This document shows, piece after piece, positions 29,220 to 34,776 of a stretch of DNA of 34,776 nt. The translations under genes were made by a program, and so were the position numbers. The notes under the pieces were generated by a model. It saw only the letters and a list, made by a program, of their open reading frames with translations, was not told the DNA's origin and ran no database searches. The DNA comes from a virus, in the IMG/VR virus record IMGVR_UViG_3300036985_001284, positions 1 to 34,776 of that record; one strand, written 5' to 3'. Numbering within the stretch: position 1 is the first letter of the stretch; the number at the start of each line of letters is the position of its first letter.

Positions 29220-29456
29220 TTAAAGCATTGCGCAAAAATATCCGAGTAAACCGCCGAATGTGGTGGCTAAAAAATCAAGTAGTTCAAACTTGCCCTTGGA
29301 AAGGAGCCAGTCCACGATCAATTCTTTGAGCGCCCCGATAGCGATGGCGACCACCAGCCCCATGACCGGGCCGGACAAAGCGGCCACGATTGCGAAGATA
29401 AGCACGCCATAAATGACGTGATTAGCCTTGTCTTGCTGGAGCTGGGGTAAGCCCAT
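29220..29456 (-). CDS. Two-TM small membrane protein (78 aa)
   Basis: MGLPQLQQDKANHVIYGVLI starts it, with a hydrophobic stretch through LIFAIVAALSGPVMGLVVAI and a second near the C-terminus (FLATTFGGLLGYFCAML). The DK..H...G feature near the N-terminus recurs in small phage membrane proteins of the lysis/virion region. It may be a second holin or a membrane adaptor. Its ATG overlaps the upstream stop (TAATG). Confidence 0.6.
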   Translation of the reverse strand: MGLPQLQQDKANHVIYGVLIFAIVAALSGPVMGLVVAIAIGALKELIVDWLLSKGKFELLDFLATTFGGLLGYFCAML

Positions 29457-29809
29457 TACAGACCTTGGCCTGGCGTGATGTAAACCGTAGTGCCTGCGGA
29501 GGCCAAGCCGCTGAAGAAGGTGCCTGGCGCGAAGCGGAGGATTTCCACTGCACCGGCAACGAGCACGATGGCGGCTGAAGGTGTCCCGGCTACTGGTGCG
29601 ACTGCGTTGGCCGTGGCTTCGGCTGCACTGCCGCCGGTGCCCAAGAATACCGTTGCCGTGCCTGCGTTGATGAATCGGTACTGGCCTGCGTTCTGTGGGT
29701 CAAACTTGGCGTACACAGGCGCTTGGATGCCTGCTGGCGCTGCTACTGCGGCGGCGACTACGATGGTTTTGCCTAGGGGGGTGAAGGCGATTTGTGAGTT
29801 GTTTGACAT
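29456..29809 (-). CDS. Small beta-rich virion-type protein (117 aa)
   Basis: The ATG at 29809 is used; four upstream residues are unlikely. The product reads MSNNSQIAFTPLGKTIVVAA, with GQYRFINAGTATVFLGTGGS and a VAGAVEILRFAPGTFFSGLA strand, a Gly/Ala-rich all-beta protein. It follows the tailspike genes and may be a decoration or minor fibre protein. No family is certain. Confidence 0.5.
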   Translation of the reverse strand: MSNNSQIAFTPLGKTIVVAAAVAAPAGIQAPVYAKFDPQNAGQYRFINAGTATVFLGTGGSAAEATANAVAPVAGTPSAAIVLVAGAVEILRFAPGTFFSGLASAGTTVYITPGQGL

Positions 29810-29811
29810 TG

Positions 29812-30060
29812 TTATACCCATTTTGCAGATTTGGCTGCTTGATAAACTTCGATCACGCCAGAAGTGTGCGTTGCAGAACAGATAGCTTGCACGCGGGCAT
29901 CTTCCTTGCTGTAGTCATCGCCGGGGGCAACGACATAGCGGTGAAAGTTGCTACTGATCTGTTTACCATCTTCCATGATGGCGGTCTTTGTACGTACTTG
30001 CACACAGCCGCTTTCAACCACTTCGATGCGGTCAACAATCATTACTTTTTCGAGAGCCAT
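29812..30060 (-). CDS. Small phage protein beside the tailspike genes (82 aa)
   Basis: MALEKVMIVDRIEVVESGCV then QVRTKTAIMEDGKQISSNFH and RYVVAPGDDYSKEDARVQAI. This MAL.KV...DRIEVV...QVR..T...EDG..IS..FHR.V..PG.D.S family is found near phage tail-fibre genes. It starts with the same MALxKV as the adjacent 556-aa tailspike. A chaperone or fibre-attachment function is possible; it is unproven. Confidence 0.65.
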   Translation of the reverse strand: MALEKVMIVDRIEVVESGCVQVRTKTAIMEDGKQISSNFHRYVVAPGDDYSKEDARVQAICSATHTSGVIEVYQAAKSAKWV

Positions 30061-30108
30061 TTTGATACTCCAATCAAAACCAAATTCCAGTGATCCGCAC
30101 TGGCACGG

Positions 30109-31779
30109 TTAAATGATGTATGAAATTACACCAACAAGTTGACCTGTCGCTGTGATAGCAGCGTATCCAAGTGCGGTGTTACTTGAACCAATTACTTTGA
30201 AACCAACGGCGTTGGCTATTGCCACAGTTCCTGTGTAGATCGGAACAATGCCAAAGTTGTCAACATCTGCAACAAACGGCAAACCACCAATCTTCACATC
30301 GCCAGTGCCACTTGCGGCTGACCATGCGACTTGAAAGGTAACGGTGACTGCATTGCCTTCACGGGAATACGCACCGTCTTGCTGGGTGTACGCGGTCGTT
30401 CCCGCTGTTGTTGCACCAAAAACAATGGGAGTCCATGCGCCTTTTTCAGACGCTGGAATAATTTGAGTTGGCACAGTGCAAGTGACAAACTCGCACAACG
30501 CATCGAAGCGCACAGTTCCGCCAAAGCCACCAATGGCAGACGGCCAAGTGTTTCCGACATTGGCGGAAATAAATTTGCAGTTCTGGAAAGTAACAAGATC
30601 ACCGGCCAAGTTGGAAGACATCCAAACCATTGCATTGCCAGTAATGCTCGGGTATACGCCCGAGTTGGGTGTTACGACTGCGCCTTGGAACACGCAGTTT
30701 GATGCAATAACGTCAACGCCTTGGAAAGTACCAAACTGAAACGCACCAAATAAACCACCGTAGGCGTTTGAGTTGATGATGCAATCATTAAACGTCAATG
30801 TGCGTGGACGCTGATTACCGATTATTCCAACACTACCACCAGCAAGAATGCCTGTGCTGATAAGGTTGTTGACAGTGATCTTGTAAAAACTTTCCTCAAC
30901 AAAAAACGCGCTAAACCCCGCTGAAGCAATGTAGCACTTGTTATGAATGTTTGTATATGTAGCGCAAACAATTCCACGACCAGTGCTTAAACCACCAGCA
31001 TCGTTACCTTCAATGGTGATGTTGCTCATTACCAAGTTATCGGAAAACGTAGCTGCACCGGGGTTGTTGACACCAGAAAACAAAATGTTATTGAACGTAC
31101 ACGCAAAAGAGCTACGGATAACCGCTTGATACGCTTCGGTGTTTGCAAAAATGTTCAGGTCATTAACAGTGCAGTGAATGGCAAGACCGGGGGTGTAAAA
31201 AACTCCGCTTTGTGTCGTCAGATAAGAGGACTGCAAAGGCTGTTGAAGTGTTACGACATTGCCTGCAATAGACGCAACTTGCACAAACTCAAAGTCTGAC
31301 GGGATGTAATTGGTCGACGTAGACGATGATGTCGGATTTCCCGCGACAAACAAATACATTCCAGCAACAATGCCTGTTACGCTTGCTAAGGTAATGCTTA
31401 TGCTGCCCTTGCTAGGAGCTACGGTTAACGTGTACTGAGTAGTGGCTGGGTAAGAAGGGGAGAACGATGGGTCGTTCGGCCAAGGGGTGGGGACTGCTGC
31501 CGTTCCAATTCCAGTTCCAGAAATAATAGTTTGCCCCACACCAAGATATTGAACGGTTGCACCGTTGCCATGAACAGTGTAGGTGCCGTGAATTTCAACT
31601 CTGGCATTCTTGTAAAACTTGGGGCTCATCCAGAGCGATGCTCCAGTTTCCGAGCAGTAATTGCAGGCCAAGGCCATTGCAGGCCCATCGTCTGTTGCGC
31701 CATCGCCGACACAACCAAATTCTTCAGGGGTGACTTGATAACCCTGAATCATTGAACCAGAAACTTTTGTGAGTGCCAT
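30109..31779 (-). CDS. Tailspike-type receptor-binding protein (556 aa)
   Basis: The N-terminus, MALTKVSGSMIQGYQVTPEE then FGCVGDGATDDGPAMALACN, is the typical start of a pectate-lyase-like beta-helix tailspike (FG..GDG.TDD..A...AC). The 100-430 region is a beta-helix repeat rich in Asn, Gly and Ser (NTEAYQAVIRSSFACTFNNI). The C-terminal ~110 residues (KGAWTPIVFGA ... GTGDVKIGGLPF) are shared with the neighbouring 208-aa protein. A polysaccharide-binding or depolymerase activity is likely; the catalytic residues cannot be assigned from sequence alone. Confidence 0.75.
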   Translation of the reverse strand: MALTKVSGSMIQGYQVTPEEFGCVGDGATDDGPAMALACNYCSETGASLWMSPKFYKNARVEIHGTYTVHGNGATVQYLGVGQTIISGTGIGTAAVPTPWPNDPSFSPSYPATTQYTLTVAPSKGSISITLASVTGIVAGMYLFVAGNPTSSSTSTNYIPSDFEFVQVASIAGNVVTLQQPLQSSYLTTQSGVFYTPGLAIHCTVNDLNIFANTEAYQAVIRSSFACTFNNILFSGVNNPGAATFSDNLVMSNITIEGNDAGGLSTGRGIVCATYTNIHNKCYIASAGFSAFFVEESFYKITVNNLISTGILAGGSVGIIGNQRPRTLTFNDCIINSNAYGGLFGAFQFGTFQGVDVIASNCVFQGAVVTPNSGVYPSITGNAMVWMSSNLAGDLVTFQNCKFISANVGNTWPSAIGGFGGTVRFDALCEFVTCTVPTQIIPASEKGAWTPIVFGATTAGTTAYTQQDGAYSREGNAVTVTFQVAWSAASGTGDVKIGGLPFVADVDNFGIVPIYTGTVAIANAVGFKVIGSSNTALGYAAITATGQLVGVISYII

Positions 31780-31788
31780 TTTGAATCC

Positions 31789-32415
31789 TTAAACGATGAA
31801 TTGCAGCGTGATTGAGTACGCTTGAACAGCCGACACTTTCAAATCGGAAACAGTGTGCGCAGACCAAACTGCATTTGAGCCTGTTCCAAGCATGGTCAAT
31901 GTTGCAGCGCCTTGATCGGGCATTGCGTAAAGCGTTGTCTGTGGAAATGTTACGTTGTACGTCAGTGCAGCGGCAGAGCCTTGATTGATGCTTGCTGGAG
32001 TAAATGGCAGCGAGATTTTTACATCACCGCTTCCGCCCAATACGGTGTTGAACTGCACGTACAGTTGGCACGTTACAAGGCGCCCAACTTTCGTATATCG
32101 ACCTGATTGAGTTTGGTAACCAATAATTGGGTTTGAGGTGGACGCTGTAATAACAGGAGTCCAAGTACCTTCTTCGTAGTCGTTCAGCAACTCGCTTGTG
32201 CCTGTGCCAGGTGCGGCAGAAAAATCAATGCCTTTACCGTTGCTGACAATCAAGTTGCCTGTGGATAAGGACACATCACCTGAAAGCGTAGGCGATGCGG
32301 ACAATACGACATTGCCTGTTCCGGTTTTAGTCGTAACGCCTGTGCCACCATTCAAAACTGGTAAGACGCCTGTGATCTGACTGGCGTTGACGATGTTAGT
32401 AACTGTTTTTAACAT
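31789..32415 (-). CDS. Tail-fibre-type receptor-binding protein (208 aa)
   Basis: The N-terminal half has collagen/fibre-like repeats (GVLPVLNGGTGVTTKTGTGN; SASPTLSGDVSLSTGNLIV) that are common in phage short fibres. The C-terminal domain (EEGTWTPVITASTSNPIIG, YQTQSGRYTKVGRLVTCQLY, GGSGDVKISLPFTPASINQG) matches the C-terminal domain of the downstream tailspike. It sits between the head-binding adaptor and the tailspike. It may be a second receptor-binding module on the same adaptor. Confidence 0.65.
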   Translation of the reverse strand: MLKTVTNIVNASQITGVLPVLNGGTGVTTKTGTGNVVLSASPTLSGDVSLSTGNLIVSNGKGIDFSAAPGTGTSELLNDYEEGTWTPVITASTSNPIIGYQTQSGRYTKVGRLVTCQLYVQFNTVLGGSGDVKISLPFTPASINQGSAAALTYNVTFPQTTLYAMPDQGAATLTMLGTGSNAVWSAHTVSDLKVSAVQAYSITLQFIV

Positions 32416-32425
32416 TTTGTAATCC

Positions 32426-32917
32426 TTAAATCAGAAACTCAATCACTGAGGTGACTGGTGGCGCTTCTGAGAATGTGACGTTTCCACCAGCAAGCGTGTA
32501 GCTGCTTTTGTTTTGGTAGACGCCGTTGATGTAAATGAGGCTGGGCACGAAGGGAACGGCGAAGATTGTCTCTGTCCCGTCTCCGGTGGCGTTAATGAAC
32601 AAGTTACCCGCCGAGCCTGGGAAGGCATTTCCATTCAACGAGGTGTAGAGCGTGTTTCCGTTCTTGTTCATTACTCGGATGCTGTAATCCTGAGTAACGA
32701 AGAAACGCGCCGGTGTTCCGCTGTTGGATGGGTAGCCGTTGAGTGTGCGAATGGGCTGCGCGGCTGGGATGGTTAGGGCGGCGTCCCAGTAGACGTTGAT
32801 GGGGTTTGTCTGGGGGTCTAGGTTGACCGTGCCGAGCCAGACGAAACCGCTTTCTAGGGGTTGTCCGTCGATGTCGGTAAATATCGGGAACGGTTGATTG
32901 ACTTCAAGTGCTGACAT
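32426..32917 (-). CDS. Stand-alone P22-tailspike head-binding adaptor (163 aa)
   Basis: Residues 1-110 match the P22 tailspike head-binding domain: EVNQPFPIFTDIDGQPLESG, FVWLGTVNLDPQTNPINVYW, then IRTLNGYPSNSGTPARFFV. P22 gp9 carries this domain fused to its 666-residue spike. Here it is followed only by a ~55-residue beta extension (GNLFINATGDGTETIFAVPF) and stops. It therefore probably attaches to the tail hub (gp4/gp10) and holds the separately encoded fibres or spike that follow. The split architecture is clear in sequence; the docking is inferred. Confidence 0.82.
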   Translation of the reverse strand: MSALEVNQPFPIFTDIDGQPLESGFVWLGTVNLDPQTNPINVYWDAALTIPAAQPIRTLNGYPSNSGTPARFFVTQDYSIRVMNKNGNTLYTSLNGNAFPGSAGNLFINATGDGTETIFAVPFVPSLIYINGVYQNKSSYTLAGGNVTFSEAPPVTSVIEFLI

Positions 32918-32950
32918 TGTGTTTAGTCCTTGGTGATGGGTAATTGTCGT

Positions 32951-34776
32951 TTATGGCTGGGCGATTGGCAAGGCGTTGAGGGCTTCGTTAATTTTGGCTT
33001 TGGTGCGGCCTTCTTTGCGCATCTTGACGAGCTGAGTGATGCCGGACGCTATTGGGAGTGGGAGGCCAGTTAATGCGCCTGTAGCGCCTGCTTCGGCCAT
33101 GGCTGCTAATAGGGTGCCTGCGGTGCCTGAGCTGTTGATTAGCGTTCCTGGTGGCACGGTGGTGACGTATTTCACTACGTCGTTGAGGTCACGCACAATG
33201 GCGGCGTTCTTTTTCCCGAGGATGACGTCTAGGCGTCCGTTGGCGTCTAGGGCGCGGATAGTTTGATTGAGTTTCGCGGGGCTGACTAGGGGGCGGTCGT
33301 TGCTGTCCATGCCCATGCCTTTGGTGGCTTCGTCACGGAGGTGGCGAACGGTAGCTCCTTGTAGTTCTTTCCATGCTTGCTGGCCATCTTTTCCGCTGGT
33401 AACCAAGACGCGCTTTAAGAAGGTGATTTCTTCGGGTGAAGCGCCAAGCACGGATTTTCTAAAGACCTGATCGGCTGCGACTAGGGGGTCTTCCATGCCT
33501 TTTCTGTTTTTGATAAGCCGAGCGACTACGGCGCGGTTCTCAAATTTACGGGCTTGCTCGGTGCGGATGGCGCGGGCCTTTTTGTAAAGGTCACCGCCTA
33601 GGTTTTCGGTCTCGCCGTCGAAGACGCGGCGAAGGGTGCCGCCGTGAAATTGATCTGCACCTTCGAAGCCTGCGCGTTGAAAGGTTTGGCGTAGGCTTTC
33701 GGCTTGCTTGAGGGTGACGGGCTGGGCGATTAGGTTGCCTGCTTCGTCGGGTAAGGCGGCACCGATGGCGATGGCTTTGGCGCGTGCGGCTTTGAGGACT
33801 GGGGCTAGGTCGCCTTCGGGGATGTTCTCATTGATGTAGTCGACTACGTTTTTCAGGGTGACATTGTTTTCGAGTTCACCGGCGTTTTCGGCTGCTTTGT
33901 AGGCGGCGCGGGTTTTGTTCTTGGCGGCTGTTAGGCCCTCGGTCAATGTTTTAACGACTGCACCGCCGGTGCTTGAGAGGTCGGATAGCTGGGCGTCGGT
34001 CATGTCCACCAAGGCGTCGAAGTTCTGCAAGGCTTGTAGGTTGTTTTCTTCGGCGCGTTGGCGAAGGGGGCCACCAAGGGATGACTTGAGTTGTTCTTTT
34101 TCAAACTCTAGTTGCTGGGCTTCCCTGCTTGCTGCGCCTCTGGTTAATTTAATGGGGACGGGTAAACCTTCGGCGGAGGTGACGCGGCGTAAGGCCTCGG
34201 GGGTGGCGGCTGCACCAGCGGCTACACGAGCGCCGGTAGTGGCTGGTGTGACTGGTGGAGCCTCCATGCCTAAAGTCTCGCGCATGGCGGTTGTAGCGGC
34301 CTGCATGGGCCTTGCTATTGCTTGGCCTGCCCTGCCTGCTGCTTGTTGGGCGGCGGCTGTACCGCGTTGGGCGGTGACTTGAGCGAGGGGGGCGACGTTG
34401 CGCACGGCTTGCATTGCTTGGCCTGGGGCCGCGAGCATGGGCATGACGGGCGGGAGTGCGCTTAGGGCTTGGCCTACGGCTTGAACTTGCTCTTGTCCTG
34501 CCTGGGTGCGGGGCTGGTAGGTGAGCGCCTGAGCGCCTTCTATGGCGGATTTCTCGACGGCTCGGACGGCTTCGGGTGTGCCGAATTGTCCTGAGAGGAT
34601 TTGCTGGGCCAATCCGGTGCCTGCACCTACGATGCCACCGACGAGGCCACCTGTGGCACCAGTGCCTAGGGTTAGGGCGGTCTCGCCTGCGCCAATGAGC
34701 TGCTGGCCTATGCCTGGTTCCTGCTGGAGTGGCGCGGCCTGTGCTTGAGCGGCGGGGGTGGTTTCCTCTGATTTGG
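32951..34776 (-). CDS. Ejection protein, P22 gp16 position: main part of the 640-aa gene crossing the junction
   Basis: This is the downstream 3' portion of the gene that starts at 224 on the other side of the junction. From the right edge it runs leftwards to the stop at 32951. The product is Ala/Gln/Arg-rich and mostly helical, with a central charged region (GAASREAQQLEFEKEQLKSS; DAQLSDLSSTGGAVVKTLTE) and a hydrophobic Gly/Ala stretch near the C-terminus (GTLLAAMAEAGATGALTGLP). P22 gp16 is 609 aa and is ejected with DNA. In this slot, with gp7- and gp20-size neighbours, it is the likely counterpart. The activity is unknown. Confidence 0.75.
   Translation of the reverse strand, partial: KSEETTPAAQAQAAPLQQEPGIGQQLIGAGETALTLGTGATGGLVGGIVGAGTGLAQQILSGQFGTPEAVRAVEKSAIEGAQALTYQPRTQAGQEQVQAVGQALSALPPVMPMLAAPGQAMQAVRNVAPLAQVTAQRGTAAAQQAAGRAGQAIARPMQAATTAMRETLGMEAPPVTPATTGARVAAGAAATPEALRRVTSAEGLPVPIKLTRGAASREAQQLEFEKEQLKSSLGGPLRQRAEENNLQALQNFDALVDMTDAQLSDLSSTGGAVVKTLTEGLTAAKNKTRAAYKAAENAGELENNVTLKNVVDYINENIPEGDLAPVLKAARAKAIAIGAALPDEAGNLIAQPVTLKQAESLRQTFQRAGFEGADQFHGGTLRRVFDGETENLGGDLYKKARAIRTEQARKFENRAVVARLIKNRKGMEDPLVAADQVFRKSVLGASPEEITFLKRVLVTSGKDGQQAWKELQGATVRHLRDEATKGMGMDSNDRPLVSPAKLNQTIRALDANGRLDVILGKKNAAIVRDLNDVVKYVTTVPPGTLINSSGTAGTLLAAMAEAGATGALTGLPLPIASGITQLVKMRKEGRTKAKINEALNALPIAQP
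34650..34776. repeat. Terminal direct repeat, right copy
   Basis: This is identical to positions 1-127. Removing one copy leaves about 34,649 bp of unique sequence and restores one continuous 640-codon gene across the join. The exact 127-base length points to the assembler's k-mer and not to a natural redundancy. Confidence 0.95.

Noticed and set aside
32260-32272. A single TTATCCACA-type DnaA box within the fibre gene
   Set aside because: It is isolated inside coding sequence, without repeats or a second box, and is likely chance.
1-34776. Frequent CCTAGG (AvrII) sites, 13 counted by eye and all in minus-strand genes
   Set aside because: The count is close to a rough expectation for about 55% GC (about 10), so it is not a real excess, although CTAG is often rare in bacteria.
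1-34776. Diversity-generating retroelement, CRISPR array, tRNA or insertion sequence
   Set aside because: No reverse transcriptase, no variable/template repeats, no regularly spaced repeats, no cloverleaf-like gene and no transposase were seen.

Overview
The window is one complete, circularly closed genome of a small tailed phage with a P22-like (podovirus) virion. The first 127 bases recur exactly as the last 127 (34650-34776), so the unique genome is about 34,649 bp. A single long gene (640 codons) reads in frame through the junction, from 224 on the minus strand back through 34649 to 32951. The host is probably a Gram-negative betaproteobacterium: many small early proteins resemble ones I know from Burkholderiales phages. 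That is an inference; no host gene is present.

Layout. Transcription diverges near 19.0 kb and converges near 28.0 kb. The minus-strand arm runs from 18959 down through position 1, across the junction, and on to 27992. In order it holds: a small HTH regulator; a TOPRIM primase/RepA-type helicase; a candidate replication origin (three consensus DnaA boxes plus GTTAC repeats, 16292-16491); a DUF6378-type protein; a tiny secreted peptide; a ParB-like protein; an ABC-ATPase fused to a GNAT domain; small and large terminase; portal; a mini-protein with an HExxH motif; scaffold; and the P22-type coat. A strong UUCG-loop terminator follows the coat. Next come gp4-, gp10- and needle-position proteins, then three ejection-type proteins in the P22 gp7-gp20-gp16 order. 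Last are a stand-alone P22-tailspike head-binding domain, two receptor-binding candidates, two small conserved proteins, two small membrane proteins, a T4-type lysozyme and a 3-TM holin.

The plus-strand arm (19086-28027) is the early/recombination operon. It encodes a Sak4-like ATPase, a DUF7173-type protein, a DUF669/SSB-like protein, a Cas4/RecB-like PD-(D/E)XK nuclease with Fe-S-type cysteines, an endonuclease VII-type HNH nuclease, a DEAH helicase and a VRR-NUC nuclease. A long run of tightly overlapped (ATGA) small proteins follows, including RHH and winged-helix DNA-binding proteins and small membrane proteins.

How it works together. The early operon supplies annealing/recombination and nuclease functions, and replication probably starts near 16.4 kb beside the primase-helicase. 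The long minus operon supplies packaging, head, tail and lysis. No integrase, CI-type repressor, DNA polymerase, RNA polymerase or tRNA was seen. Because the genome is closed, this suggests a virulent phage, or one without a recognisable lysogeny module, that depends on host polymerases. The most unusual element is the ParB plus ABC-ATPase/GNAT pair just upstream of the terminase. Its GNAT half resembles phage Mu Mom in layout, so a DNA-modification or anti-restriction role is the leading hypothesis.
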